From: Mycolicibacterium sp. CBMA 226
Lineage (GTDB): Bacteria; Actinomycetota; Actinomycetes; Mycobacteriales; Mycobacteriaceae
Direction of reading: 5' to 3'
DNA length: 64,000 nucleotides
NCBI RefSeq assembly: GCF_009729075.1
Contig: NZ_VTGY01000033.1
Coordinates: 310,001-374,000, forward strand
Shown here in pieces: positions 34,475 to 43,778 of the stretch; position 1 is the first letter of the stretch; each line of letters starts with the position of its first letter. Under the pieces are notes generated by a model. That model was not told the origin of the DNA. It saw only the letters and a program-made list of their open reading frames with translations, and did not search any database. Both the position numbers and the translations under genes were made by a program.

Positions 34475-35455
34475 TCAAGTGATCTCGCCGCTGAAGTACC
34501 GGCGCGGGTTGTCCACCAGCATGGTGGTGATCTGATCATCGGTGACGCCGCGCCTACGCAGGGCGGGCAGCACGTCGTCGCTGATGTGGGTCAGTTTCCA
34601 GTTCGGTTGCGCGGCGACCTTGCCCTCATGCGAGAACCAGTCGATGAAACACGACGTGTCATGCGCCAGCACCATCTTCTCGGCATATCCGCGTTCGGAC
34701 AGCGTCGCCACCGTGTCGACGCGCTCCTCGAAGGACAGCAGCATGTCGAGCCCGAACCGGTCCATGCCGAGGTACGACCCGGCATCGGCCAGCGCGCACA
34801 GATAGTCGAGGTCCGTGCTGTCGCCCGAATGCCCGATCACGACCTTGGTCAGGTCCACGCCTTCCTCCGCGAACACCTTCTGCGCGACCAACCCGGATTG
34901 GCTGTGGGCGTGGGTGTGCACGGTGATCGGCGCTCCGGTCTGCACGTGCGCCTGCCCGACAGCGCGCATGACGCGCTCCACTCCTGGTGTCAACCCCTGG
35001 TGTTCGATGGCGCATTTCAGGAATGCCGCTTTGATACCGGTGTCGGCAATGCCGTCTCGGATGTCTCTGACGAAGAGTTCGACCATCGGCTCGGGGGTGT
35101 CGAACAACAAGCCCGGGCCGGTGTGCTGGAACTGGAACGGCACATCGTTGTAGGTGTAGATGCCCGTCGCGACGACGATGTTGATGTCGACCTGTTCGTT
35201 GACGCGCTGGATGCGGGGCAGGTAGCGACCCAGCCCGATCACGGTGGGGTCGACGATCGTGTCGATGCCGCGTGACTTGCATTGGCGCAGTTGGTCTATC
35301 GCGTCGGCGACGCAGGTCTCCTCGTCCCACGGCGACGGATAGTCCGGGAAGTTCTGACGGATCTCATCGCCGAGGATGAACACGTGCTCATGCATGAGCG
35401 TGGCCCCGAGTTGGTCGACGGGCACCGGGCCCCTGACCGTCTGCACGTCCGTCAT
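34475..35455 (-). CDS. Phosphotriesterase-like lactonase
   Basis: A 326-residue (beta/alpha)8 amidohydrolase. The binuclear metal site can be read as H22 and H24 (LMHEHVF), the carboxylated lysine in FLKCAIEH, histidines in TVHTHAH and VIGHSGD, and the aspartate in LAHDTSC. Mycobacterial relatives (Php/PPH) hydrolyse lactones, including acyl-homoserine lactones, with weak paraoxonase activity. ATG 35455 is chosen as the family N-terminus. It is probably co-transcribed with the metallophosphoesterase. Confidence 0.9.
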   Translation of the reverse strand: MTDVQTVRGPVPVDQLGATLMHEHVFILGDEIRQNFPDYPSPWDEETCVADAIDQLRQCKSRGIDTIVDPTVIGLGRYLPRIQRVNEQVDINIVVATGIYTYNDVPFQFQHTGPGLLFDTPEPMVELFVRDIRDGIADTGIKAAFLKCAIEHQGLTPGVERVMRAVGQAHVQTGAPITVHTHAHSQSGLVAQKVFAEEGVDLTKVVIGHSGDSTDLDYLCALADAGSYLGMDRFGLDMLLSFEERVDTVATLSERGYAEKMVLAHDTSCFIDWFSHEGKVAAQPNWKLTHISDDVLPALRRRGVTDDQITTMLVDNPRRYFSGEIT

Positions 35456-35509
35456 CACCGCCAGTCTGTGCCATGGGCGGTCGCGCATCAAGACCCTATA
35501 TCAACCGTG

Positions 35510-35539
35510 TTGACACCGACTACGTATTGCCAGTTAGCT
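35510..35539 (+). promoter_or_regulatory. Putative promoter of the 154-residue membrane protein
   Basis: A consensus TTGACA (35510-35515) and TTAGCT (35534-35539) with an 18-base spacer, followed by AAAGGAG (35569-35575) seven bases before the ATG at 35583. A convincing single-gene promoter and ribosome-binding site. Confidence 0.5.
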
Positions 35540-35582
35540 GGGGTAACGTCCCGCTCATCCCGAACCGCAAAGGAGTGCCCAC

Positions 35583-36047
35583 ATGGGTTGGAACTTCCTC
35601 GGCACCGACTGGCACCTGTTCGGCAAACTGGCCGACCTGGCCCTGGCGATGCTGCTGTTCGGCGCCACGGTGATGTTCTTCTACGTCCGGCGCCTCCGAA
35701 AGCAACCACAGTTGCCGATGGCCGAAGACGTGCGGGCCAAACAGACGGTGCTCACCAAAGTCCGCAAGCGCCAGCCGATGACTGCCGAAGAACTCGAATA
35801 CGCCACGCAGGTGATCGACAATCAGCGGACGTTGATGACATTCGCAATTCCCCTCACCATCTTTTCGCTGGGGTGCTTCTACGTACTCGGCAGCCTGGAA
35901 CAACTCCACGGCGCAACCCCGTCGGAGCGCACCTTTCTCGGGGTCATCGCCATGATCTCGTCCATCAACGTGACCGCCCAGATCTTCCGCGTGATCAAAC
36001 TGAAAAAGCGCCTCGGGAACGTCACCTTGGTGAATTCTGGCAATTAG
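35583..36047 (+). CDS. Small membrane protein of unknown function
   Basis: A 154-residue protein, not recognised. A short amphipathic N-terminus leads into a membrane segment (LADLALAMLLFGATVMFFYV), a basic cytoplasmic linker of about 55 residues with helical character (RRLRKQPQLP ... MTAEELEYATQVIDNQ), and two further hydrophobic segments (about 84-104 and 117-132). It has its own good promoter and ribosome-binding site. It lies between a lactonase gene and the MmpS/MmpL operon but is separated from the latter by 135 bases with an inverted repeat. Confidence 0.65.
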   Translation: MGWNFLGTDWHLFGKLADLALAMLLFGATVMFFYVRRLRKQPQLPMAEDVRAKQTVLTKVRKRQPMTAEELEYATQVIDNQRTLMTFAIPLTIFSLGCFYVLGSLEQLHGATPSERTFLGVIAMISSINVTAQIFRVIKLKKRLGNVTLVNSGN

Positions 36048-36073
36048 CTGGACGCTCTCACCTCGCTTTTCCA

Positions 36074-36094
36074 TTTCCACGGAATACGTGGAAA
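36074..36094. promoter_or_regulatory. Inverted repeat upstream of mmpS/mmpL
   Basis: TTTCCACG and CGTGGAAA, 8-base perfect arms around GAATA, lie 27 bases after the previous stop and 89 bases before the mmpS start. There is no T-run after either arm, so an operator is more likely than a terminator. The AT-rich stretch that follows (about 36120-36160) could hold the promoter. Confidence 0.45.
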
Positions 36095-36182
36095 GCCACG
36101 CGCGTCCAATCACTGATAGTGTTTACGCCGACTTATCTCAATCAAGTTGATATACAACTCCCGCCGGTCGAAAGGTGATCGA

Positions 36183-36626
36183 GTGAGCCAGCGCTCTACC
36201 GCCCGACGATTACTCACACGAGCCTGGATGCCGTTGGTCGCGCTCATCGCGATCGGCGTCGGCGTGCTGTGCATGGTCAAGGTCCACGAATTCTCCGAAC
36301 CCGGTCCCGCTCTGGCCGTCAACGCGCCGCAGGCGCCACCGGAGTTCACGCCCAAGACCCTCACCTACGAAGTGTTCGGCACCCTCGGCTCCGGCGGCCT
36401 GCTCTCGTACATCGATATCAGCGGGCACCCGCACAAGGTCGACTTGACCGAATTGCCGTGGTCGCACACCGAGACCACCACCCTCACCGTCGTATCGGGC
36501 AGCATCTCCGTGCAGGTACACGGCGGCTCCGTCGGTTGCCGGATGAAGGTGAACGACGTTGTCCGCGATGAACAATCCGATGATCACGGCAACGCCGACG
36601 TCGCCTGCCGGGTGAAGTCCGCGTGA
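36183..36626 (+). CDS. MmpS-family membrane protein
   Basis: A 147-residue accessory protein of an MmpL lipid/siderophore exporter. One membrane segment (WMPLVALIAIGVGVLCMVKVH, about 16-36) is followed by an extracytoplasmic beta-rich domain with the family hallmarks YEVFGTLGSGG, SYIDISGHP and the conserved paired cysteines (GCRMKVNDVVRDEQS ... ADVACRV). GTG 36183 is chosen because AAAGG lies eight bases upstream; the frame also runs up to 36147. It overlaps mmpL by four bases. Confidence 0.9.
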   Translation: MSQRSTARRLLTRAWMPLVALIAIGVGVLCMVKVHEFSEPGPALAVNAPQAPPEFTPKTLTYEVFGTLGSGGLLSYIDISGHPHKVDLTELPWSHTETTTLTVVSGSISVQVHGGSVGCRMKVNDVVRDEQSDDHGNADVACRVKSA

Positions 36627-39490
36627 GCGACACCGACACCGCCCCCATCACCCGGCCCGCCGCCCACAGCGCGGCGAAGCGGCCGTTCGTCGCCAGAACC
36701 GTTCGCCTCCTGGCCATCCCGATCATCGTCTTCTGGGCGCTCCTCGCGGTGACCACGAACACCTTTGTGCCCAAGATCGAAGACGTCGCCGAAGAACTCG
36801 CCGGCCCGATGGTGCCGACGTACGCACCGTCCCAGGTGGCGATGCTGACCATCGGCAAGGAATTTCACGAGTCCACCTCGACCAGCCTCACCATGCTGGT
36901 CCTGGAGGCTGACAGGGGTCTCACCGAACAGGATCGCGACTACTACGCCGGCCTGGTTAACACCCTCAAAGCGGACAGCACACACGTGCAGTACGTCATG
37001 GACACCTGGGGCAAGCCGATCACCGCGGCCGGCGCACAGAGTCTCGACGGCAAATCCGCCTACGTTCTGCTCCGGCTGGCCGGCGACATCGGCCAGATGG
37101 AGGCCAACAACTCGGTCAACGCCGTGCGAGCGATCGTCAAGAACTCCAATCCGCCTGCCGGACTGAAGGTTTACGTCAGCGGCGCGGCCCCATTGGCTGC
37201 CGACACCGTCCTCATCGCCAACTCCAGCCTCAACAACATCACGATCGCGACGATGTTCCTGATCATCTTCATGTTGTTGCTGGTCTACCGATCCGTCGTC
37301 ACGATGCTGGTGCCGTTCTTCGGGGTCATCCTGCTGATGCTGTCGGTCAAGGGCGTGATCTCCGCGTTGGGCCACTACGGTGTCATCCCGTTGTCGTCGT
37401 TTGCGACGAACATGGTCATCTCACTGACCCTCGGCGCCGGTACCGACTACGGCATCTTCCTCATCGGCCGATATCACGAGGCCCGACTGGCCGGTCAAAG
37501 TCGCGAGGACGCGTATTACACCGCCTACAAGGGTGTTTCGCACGTCATTGTTGGCTCCGGCTTGACCATCGCGGGCGCCTGCGCCTGTCTGACATTCGCG
37601 CGGCTCAACTACTTCCACACGATGGGTCCGGCTGTGGCGGTCAGCATGCTGATCACCATCGCCGGCGCTCTGACCATCGGGCCCGCACTGCTCAGCGTCG
37701 GCAGCCTCTTCGGGCTCTTCGATCCGAAACAAGAGGTGAGAGCAAAGCTCTACCGGCGCATCGGCACTGCCGTGGTGCGCTGGCCCAAACCGATCCTTGT
37801 CGCCAGCGTCGCAGTCGTCTCGGTGGGCGCGGTGTTCGTGCCGACCTACCGGGTCAGCTACGACGACCGCACCTACCAGCCGTCGGATGCCCCGGCCAAC
37901 CAGGGATTTCAAGCTGCCGACCGGCACTTCCCCAAGAGCAAGCTGTTCAGCGAGATGCTGATGGTCCAGGCCGACCACGACATGCGCAACTCCGCGGACT
38001 TCATCTCACTCGACCGCGTGGCCAAGGCGCTGATCCGGCTACCCGGTGTGGCGATGGTGCAGAGCATCACCCGCCCGATGGGCCGGGCGCTCGAACATGC
38101 CTCCATCCCTTACCTTTTCACCACGCAGGGCAGCGGCAACGGCCAGCAGTTGCCGTTCACCCAGCACAACAACGAGAACACCGCGAAGCAGGCCCAGATC
38201 ACCGCCCACAGCATCGAGGTGCTGAAGAAGACGGCCGACCTGACCCAGACACTCGCCGACGAGCTGCACAACACGGTGCTGACCTTGGAAGACATGCAGA
38301 AGGTCACAGAGGACATGCGTGATGCAATCGCCAATCTCGACGATTTCATGCGCCCGCTCCGCGCGTACTTCTATTGGGAGCCGCACTGTTTCGACATTCC
38401 CGTGTGCTGGTCATTCCGATCGCTGTTCGATGTGATCGACAAGGTCGACAATCTCGCCGCCGACATCGGAAAAGCCGTCGGGTCATTCGAGGTGATAGAC
38501 AGCCTGATGCCGCAGATGGTGTCGCTGCTGAGGCAGACCGTGGCCGACAACCAGGCACTGCTGGCGTTGATCGTCAACAACTACGGCCCCACCGACATCC
38601 AGAACAAGAACACCGACCAGACCTTCGACGACATGATCAACGTCGGCAATGACTTCGATGCGTCGCGCAGTGACGACTTCTTCTACATCCCCCGTGAAGC
38701 GTTCGACAACGACGACATCAAAACCGGTATGGCACTGATGATGTCGCCCGATGGACACGCTGCGCGTTTCATCGTCACCCACGAGGGCAACGCGATGGGA
38801 CCCGAGGGCATCGAGCACGTCGAACAATTCCCCGACGCCATCAAGATTGCGTTGAAGGAGACATCGCTGTCCGGGTCGAAGATCTACATCGGTGGATCCG
38901 GCTCGAACAACAAGGACATTCAGCTATACGCCAAGAACGACCTGATGATCGCGGCCATCGCCGCCTTCGTGCTGATCTTCCTGATCATGATGATCATCAC
39001 CCGATCTCTAGTGGCCGCCTTGGTCATTCCCGGCACCGTGGCCTTCTCCTATGCCGGCGCATTCGGGCTGTCGGTGCTCATCTGGCAGCACCTGATCGGG
39101 CTACACCTGCACTGGCTGATCCTGCCGCTGACCTTCATCGTGCTGGTGGCCGTCGGCTCGGACTACAACCTGCTGCTGGTCGCCCGGCTCAAGGAAGAAA
39201 TCCACGCGGGCCTCAACACCGGTTTGATCCGTGCACTGGGCAGCACCGGTGGTGTCGTGACCTCGGCCGGTCTGGTGTTCGCGTTCACCATGCTGGCCAT
39301 GCTCTCCAGCGATCTGCGGACCATCGGCCAGATGGGCTCGACCGTCTGCATCGGCCTGCTGCTCGACACCCTGGTGGTGCGGTCGTTCATCGTGCCGTGC
39401 CTGGTGCGGCTGCTGGGCCCGTGGTTCTGGTGGCCGACGTTTGTCCGGCAGCGGCCACTGCAGCCGTACAAGCCTGGGGTGATGGTTTAA
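36623..39490 (+). CDS. MmpL-family RND transporter
   Basis: A 955-residue inner-membrane exporter of the mycobacterial RND family, driven by proton flow. The layout is two repeats, each with one membrane helix, a periplasmic porter domain and a five-helix bundle. The proton-relay Asp-Tyr pairs are visible in GAGTDYGIFLIGRYHEARL and VGSDYNLLLVARLKEEI. The long second periplasmic loop (about 420-760) contains a coiled-coil-like insert (HSIEVLKKTADLTQTLADELHNTVLTLEDM), as in MmpL4/5-type proteins. Paired with an mmpS in an overlapping operon, it most resembles the MmpS4/L4-S5/L5 group that exports siderophores or glycolipids. The cargo is not inferable. Confidence 0.93.
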   Translation: MSDTDTAPITRPAAHSAAKRPFVARTVRLLAIPIIVFWALLAVTTNTFVPKIEDVAEELAGPMVPTYAPSQVAMLTIGKEFHESTSTSLTMLVLEADRGLTEQDRDYYAGLVNTLKADSTHVQYVMDTWGKPITAAGAQSLDGKSAYVLLRLAGDIGQMEANNSVNAVRAIVKNSNPPAGLKVYVSGAAPLAADTVLIANSSLNNITIATMFLIIFMLLLVYRSVVTMLVPFFGVILLMLSVKGVISALGHYGVIPLSSFATNMVISLTLGAGTDYGIFLIGRYHEARLAGQSREDAYYTAYKGVSHVIVGSGLTIAGACACLTFARLNYFHTMGPAVAVSMLITIAGALTIGPALLSVGSLFGLFDPKQEVRAKLYRRIGTAVVRWPKPILVASVAVVSVGAVFVPTYRVSYDDRTYQPSDAPANQGFQAADRHFPKSKLFSEMLMVQADHDMRNSADFISLDRVAKALIRLPGVAMVQSITRPMGRALEHASIPYLFTTQGSGNGQQLPFTQHNNENTAKQAQITAHSIEVLKKTADLTQTLADELHNTVLTLEDMQKVTEDMRDAIANLDDFMRPLRAYFYWEPHCFDIPVCWSFRSLFDVIDKVDNLAADIGKAVGSFEVIDSLMPQMVSLLRQTVADNQALLALIVNNYGPTDIQNKNTDQTFDDMINVGNDFDASRSDDFFYIPREAFDNDDIKTGMALMMSPDGHAARFIVTHEGNAMGPEGIEHVEQFPDAIKIALKETSLSGSKIYIGGSGSNNKDIQLYAKNDLMIAAIAAFVLIFLIMMIITRSLVAALVIPGTVAFSYAGAFGLSVLIWQHLIGLHLHWLILPLTFIVLVAVGSDYNLLLVARLKEEIHAGLNTGLIRALGSTGGVVTSAGLVFAFTMLAMLSSDLRTIGQMGSTVCIGLLLDTLVVRSFIVPCLVRLLGPWFWWPTFVRQRPLQPYKPGVMV

Positions 39491-39498
39491 GAGTCGGC

Positions 39499-41148
39499 CT
39501 ACGTGACGTTGTAGAACGACTCGACGTGCTCGTGCAGCTTCCGGTACATCTGCGGGGCTTCAAGGGCATCAGTGATGACTTCGACATAGGCTGCGCCGTC
39601 GGCCTGTTCGGCTGCCTTGAGCGCAGCGTCGAGCTCACCGCAGGTGCGCACCCGCGCGGTGAACCACCCTTCGCAGCCCATAGCATGCGGCAGTTCGGCG
39701 AAGTTCCATGAGGCAATGTCGTTGTAGGACAGCGACATGTCCTTGCACAGCATCCGCTCACTGAGGTAGCCGGAGTTGTTGAGCACGAACACAATCGGAC
39801 GCAGCCCGCGCCGGCCGAACTGGCTGAGTTCCTGGACTGTCATCTGGTGCGAACCCTCACCGGTGACCAGGATTATGCGGCGATCCTGCGCACCGACCGC
39901 CGCACCGAAAGCTGCCGGTGTGGCCCATCCGATTGATGCCCACAGGGTTTGATTATGGAACTGCGCACCCCTCGGTAGTCGCGCGAAAGTCAAACCAAGG
40001 GAAGACGTTCCGGTGTCGGTGATGATCACGTCGTCGGGCCGGAAGAAGTTTGCCCAGCGCGGGTAGAGCGCATCGGCCGTGATGGCATCGTCCGCGCTTC
40101 CGCCGATCGGCCCGAGCGTCTCGGGTGTAATAGCAGGCCGCTCAGCACGTTTGGTCACGCGCTCCGACAGGTGTGTGAGCAGATCCGACATCTCGACATT
40201 GCGATATGTCTTGCCGCCGACTGTTGTCCGGTGGTGACCGACGGTAATCGTCTTGACCGGATCCAATTTCACGGTGCCCCCAGCGGCGTTGCCGTCGGTC
40301 AGCATTGCGCCGAGCATCACCACCGCATCACACGATTCCACGAACGCCCGCACGGCTTCACCCATCAGGCGGCCGGTGTACATCCCGATGTAGTTGGGGT
40401 GATCCTCGCCGAGCACCGACTTGTCGGCGAACATCGTGGCGAAAGGCAGACCTGCGGCGTCGACGAACCCCGCCGCCACCTTGTCCAGACCCAGGCGCCG
40501 CAACAGCACCCCCGGCAGCACGCAGGCCTGATCAGCGCTGGACAGATTCGCCAGAACGGCCTCGGTCGCGGCTGCCAGTGATGTGGGATCACTCGTCGGC
40601 TGGCTGACGGCCGGCGCCGGGGCCAACACCGGCATACCTGCGACGTCGCTCGGAATCGCCAGGTATACCGGGCGCCGGTGGTAGAGCGCTGCGGCAAGTA
40701 GCCGCTCGGTCTCTGCGGCAACATTCTGCGGGGTGATGATCGCGCTCGCACACACGATGGATTCGGCCATCCGGTGGAACAGATCGAATTCGCCGGTGCC
40801 GAGGGTGTGGTGCACCAACGCTCGCCCTTCCTGCGTCGGCAGGTTGGGCGCGCCCACCAGGTGCATAACCGGCAGATGTTCAGCGTAGGAGCCCGCGATG
40901 CCGCTCATCGCGGCGAGCTCTCCCACTCCGTAGGTGGTGCACAACGCCGCCAACCCGCGCGTGCGGGCATACCCGTCGGCCGCGTACGCGGCATTGAGCT
41001 CGTTGCAGCATCCGACCCAATTGATCGAAGGGTGCTCGACAATGGCGTCGTTGACCGGAAACGCGTAGTCCCCGGCCACGCCGAAAATATCGTCGACACC
41101 AATTTCCTTGAGTCGCTTCAAAATGTGCTGAATGACAGTGTCAACCAT
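39499..41148 (-). CDS. ThDP-dependent 2-keto-acid decarboxylase (Kdc/IPDC type)
   Basis: A 549-residue thiamine-diphosphate enzyme of the pyruvate/indolepyruvate/branched-chain keto-acid decarboxylase group, giving an aldehyde and CO2. The catalytic glutamate is E50 (CCNELNAAYAADGYAR) and the His pair is H113-H114 (ALVHHTLGTGEFD), the signature that separates decarboxylases from acetolactate synthases. The cofactor motif runs from GEGSHQMT to VLNNSGY; the first Asp of the usual GDG is Glu here. It lies 93 bases downstream of the acyl-CoA synthetase on the same strand and may be the last gene of the nitrile hydratase operon. The preferred keto acid (indolepyruvate, phenylpyruvate or branched-chain) cannot be told. 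Confidence 0.88.
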   Translation of the reverse strand: MVDTVIQHILKRLKEIGVDDIFGVAGDYAFPVNDAIVEHPSINWVGCCNELNAAYAADGYARTRGLAALCTTYGVGELAAMSGIAGSYAEHLPVMHLVGAPNLPTQEGRALVHHTLGTGEFDLFHRMAESIVCASAIITPQNVAAETERLLAAALYHRRPVYLAIPSDVAGMPVLAPAPAVSQPTSDPTSLAAATEAVLANLSSADQACVLPGVLLRRLGLDKVAAGFVDAAGLPFATMFADKSVLGEDHPNYIGMYTGRLMGEAVRAFVESCDAVVMLGAMLTDGNAAGGTVKLDPVKTITVGHHRTTVGGKTYRNVEMSDLLTHLSERVTKRAERPAITPETLGPIGGSADDAITADALYPRWANFFRPDDVIITDTGTSSLGLTFARLPRGAQFHNQTLWASIGWATPAAFGAAVGAQDRRIILVTGEGSHQMTVQELSQFGRRGLRPIVFVLNNSGYLSERMLCKDMSLSYNDIASWNFAELPHAMGCEGWFTARVRTCGELDAALKAAEQADGAAYVEVITDALEAPQMYRKLHEHVESFYNVT

Positions 41149-41241
41149 GACGTCACCTACATCCGGGAAACCAGAGCCCAGTAGACGAAGACCCAGTCGT
41201 AGTATCTCCCCGGCGCACGGGCCTCAGCTATCCCCGGCCAG

Positions 41242-42780
41242 CTATTCACAGCCTGTTTGCAGCGATGTGTCTTCGTCCGCGCATGATTCGCGCAGTCGGA
41301 ACTTCTGAATCTTCCCGGACGGCGTCATCGGCAGGGCGTCAACAAACCGCCAGGTTTTGGGCGTCTTGAAGGGCGCCAATTTAGCCCGGCACCAGGCCTG
41401 CAGTTCCGCGTGAGACGGCACGCCGGCGTCCTTGTGCAGTACCAGCGCGGCGGCAACGGACTCGCCGTAGACCGGGTCCGGTAGTCCGAAGACGGCCGCA
41501 TCGGCAACCGAAGGGTGCGCGCGAAGCCGGATTTCGATCTCGGCAGGGTAGATGTTCTCCGCCCCGCGAATGATCATCTCCTTGGCGCGGCCGGTGATCC
41601 GAAGACGGCCCTGATCATCGAGACAACCGATGTCACCCGTGCGCAACCAGCCTGATTCCAGCAACGTCGCCGTCGTCGATGCCGGGTCCTCGTAGTACCC
41701 CGTCATCGTCAGCCATCCCCGCACCTGGATTTCGCCCTGGACGATGCGTATCTCGACGCCAGGAAGTGGCAGACCACAGGTTTCCGCACGCGTTTCTTCG
41801 TCGTCGTCGATCGACCCGGCGGCGACCGTCCCGCACAACTCGGTCATGCCGAACAGAATGGACATGCGGCCCGATATCGCAGCATCGACACGACGGACCA
41901 GATCTGGGGAGATGCTCTGTCCGCCTGCGACCGCAACCCGAATTGACCCCAGCTCCACCCCGGGCTGGTCGAGCAGCATCGTCCACATGGTGCCGCCGAG
42001 GCAGGCGACCGAGATATTTTGCTCCCGAATGAGTTTCGCCGTAACAGGTGCATCGAACGGGCAGATGAGCTGAGCTGCTCCGGCTGCCAACGCCCCCAGC
42101 GCGTTGATAACCGACCCGGCGACATGGAACATCGGCATCGCGTTCAGCCACACGTCTCCTGGTTGCACCTGCCACCGCTGCGCCCCGCGAATTCCGTTCT
42201 CGACCACAGCACTGTGCGGGAGCAGTGCCCCCTTCGGCCGTCCCGTCGTTCCCGAAGTGAACTGAATCTGGGCCGCCGAGTTCGGCGCGACCGTCGGAAG
42301 CTGACGGTCGACCGCCCGATCGAGAAATGCGTCCCAATCCCCCAGTTGAACCGCGTGTCGTAGCTCAGGCAGCTCACCGCGAACCGCGTCGAGCAGGGCC
42401 GCCAAGTCCGCGCCACGAAACTCCTTGGCGTGGAATACCGCAACGCTGCGCGATCGCGCGAGCACATCGGCTACTTCAGCCGGCCGGTAGGCCGGGTTGA
42501 CGGTCACAACGGTCAGACCCGCGAGGCCCGCGCCCAACTGCAGGAGAACCCACTCAGCACAGTTGGGCGACCAAACCGCAACGTGCTCGCCCGGTTCGGC
42601 GATCACGAGAAGTGCGCGCGCAACCCGCGTGGCCGCTGAACGCAACTCGGCGAAAGTCCATTGCCGACCATCCGGGACGACCAACCCGAGCGCGTCCGGC
42701 CAACTGCCGACAGCGGCGTCGAGCAGTTCCCCGACGGTTTGCGCGCTCACATTTCCAGCAAACGTTATCGGGACGTTCAA
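41242..42780 (-). CDS. Acyl-CoA synthetase in the nitrile hydratase cluster
   Basis: A 512-residue ANL-superfamily ligase. The P-loop is FTSGTTGRPKGALL, A5 FGMTELCG, hinge RTGDIGCLDDQGRLRITGR, then KEMIIRGAENIYPAEIE, and the catalytic lysine is in MTPSGKIQKFRLRE. It begins 39 bases after the nitrile hydratase accessory gene on the same strand. In characterised nitrile/aldoxime operons of pseudomonads and rhodococci an acyl-CoA synthetase similarly follows amidase and nitrile hydratase, activating the acid released from the nitrile. By analogy this enzyme may serve the same purpose; the specificity is not known. Confidence 0.9.
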   Translation of the reverse strand: MNVPITFAGNVSAQTVGELLDAAVGSWPDALGLVVPDGRQWTFAELRSAATRVARALLVIAEPGEHVAVWSPNCAEWVLLQLGAGLAGLTVVTVNPAYRPAEVADVLARSRSVAVFHAKEFRGADLAALLDAVRGELPELRHAVQLGDWDAFLDRAVDRQLPTVAPNSAAQIQFTSGTTGRPKGALLPHSAVVENGIRGAQRWQVQPGDVWLNAMPMFHVAGSVINALGALAAGAAQLICPFDAPVTAKLIREQNISVACLGGTMWTMLLDQPGVELGSIRVAVAGGQSISPDLVRRVDAAISGRMSILFGMTELCGTVAAGSIDDDEETRAETCGLPLPGVEIRIVQGEIQVRGWLTMTGYYEDPASTTATLLESGWLRTGDIGCLDDQGRLRITGRAKEMIIRGAENIYPAEIEIRLRAHPSVADAAVFGLPDPVYGESVAAALVLHKDAGVPSHAELQAWCRAKLAPFKTPKTWRFVDALPMTPSGKIQKFRLRESCADEDTSLQTGCE

Positions 42781-42819
42781 TACAAGAACTGGTATGCCGC
42801 AGCCGGACGCACCCGTGGA

Positions 42820-43122
42820 CTAGTGCGTGGCGTCGAGTGTGATCGGCTCACCGTGCGGTGTCTTCGCGGCCGCAGAGATCCACGCCGCCTGGGAGTCGGC
42901 CACTTCCATCACAGTGACGGCACCGGTTTGGACGGCGAGGCGCTCGAGTGCGGCGAGCCACGCGTCGTAGTAAGGCCGTTCAGGATCCGCGGCGATCTCG
43001 GCAGCCAAGGTGGCGGTCCACTGTGCCCCAGAAAACAGCCCACTGTCCTGCAAGCTCACCGCCAGCGCGAATGCCCTTGCCTGCCAAGGCGCATCGAACG
43101 GCCGCTCGGGTGCCGCGGTCAC
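42820..43122 (-). CDS. Nitrile hydratase accessory/activator protein (P14K/NhlE type)
   Basis: A 100-residue protein resembling the N-terminal helical part of the nitrile hydratase beta subunit (PFDAPWQARAFALAVSLQDSGLFSGAQWTATLAAEI, YYDAWLAALERLAV). This is the pattern of the small activator proteins that load cobalt into the alpha subunit. It overlaps the beta gene by four bases. The C-terminal tail is short and lacks a CXCC-like metal motif, so metal delivery is inferred from context. It could alternatively be compared with the small subunit of thiocyanate hydrolase, but here a full beta subunit is also present. Confidence 0.85.
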   Translation of the reverse strand: MTAAPERPFDAPWQARAFALAVSLQDSGLFSGAQWTATLAAEIAADPERPYYDAWLAALERLAVQTGAVTVMEVADSQAAWISAAAKTPHGEPITLDATH

Positions 43123-43778
43123 GCGGGCTCCAGATACGGCTCGAACGCGTCGATGCTGACAGTGATACCCGGGTCAGCGACATCCCCGAACAACTCCGCG
43201 CCATCGAACTCGACGGTGTAGAGCCATTGCGGCTGCTCACCAAGACCACGGGCGTTCGCGTCAGGGTAGACGTGACACCCATGAACGACGGTGATCCGCC
43301 CGCGCTTGCCACGCGCGTAGGAAGGCAGCCGCGTGTGCCCGGTCGGTTCAACGGACGTGGTTCGCACGACGTCACCTTCCTGAAACCTCGCAGCGGCGTC
43401 GGCGAATCTGAGCGTGGGCGCGCCCGCGCGCAACATTGCCGGGACGTCCGCTGCCTTCGGCCTGCGCCGAACCGCCGCCGAGGGGACGAGCGGCTGGCCG
43501 GCGGCCAATTCTGCCGCGGTCACGAGGCCATGCTCGACGAGCAGCCGTTCGAGTGCCGCCAGCCAGATCTCGTAGTAACTCAGCGCCAGGTACTCAGAGC
43601 GGGGGCGATGCTCACGCGCAAACCGAGACATGTCGAGCGTCCACGTTCCGGTGGCGCCCATCGCCAGCACGAGGGCCAGGACCCGACGCTCCCAGTCTGC
43701 GTGGAACACCGGCTCGTCGGTCTCGGCTTCGACCGCGCCAAAGCCGGGAACGCCGCCGAGATCGGCCGCGACGGTCAT
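43119..43778 (-). CDS. Nitrile hydratase beta subunit
   Basis: The 219-residue structural subunit that pairs with alpha. The N-terminal helical half contains FHADWERRVLALVLAMGATGTWTLD and YLALSYYEIWLAALERLLVEHGLVT. The C-terminal half is the SH3-like barrel: FQEGDVVRTTSVEPTGHTRLPSYARGKRG, then VVHGCHVYPDANARGLGEQPQWLYTVEFDG. Both halves are full length, unlike thiocyanate hydrolase, where they are separate proteins. It overlaps the alpha gene by four bases and the accessory gene by four, so the three are translationally coupled. Confidence 0.93.
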   Translation of the reverse strand: MTVAADLGGVPGFGAVEAETDEPVFHADWERRVLALVLAMGATGTWTLDMSRFAREHRPRSEYLALSYYEIWLAALERLLVEHGLVTAAELAAGQPLVPSAAVRRRPKAADVPAMLRAGAPTLRFADAAARFQEGDVVRTTSVEPTGHTRLPSYARGKRGRITVVHGCHVYPDANARGLGEQPQWLYTVEFDGAELFGDVADPGITVSIDAFEPYLEPA

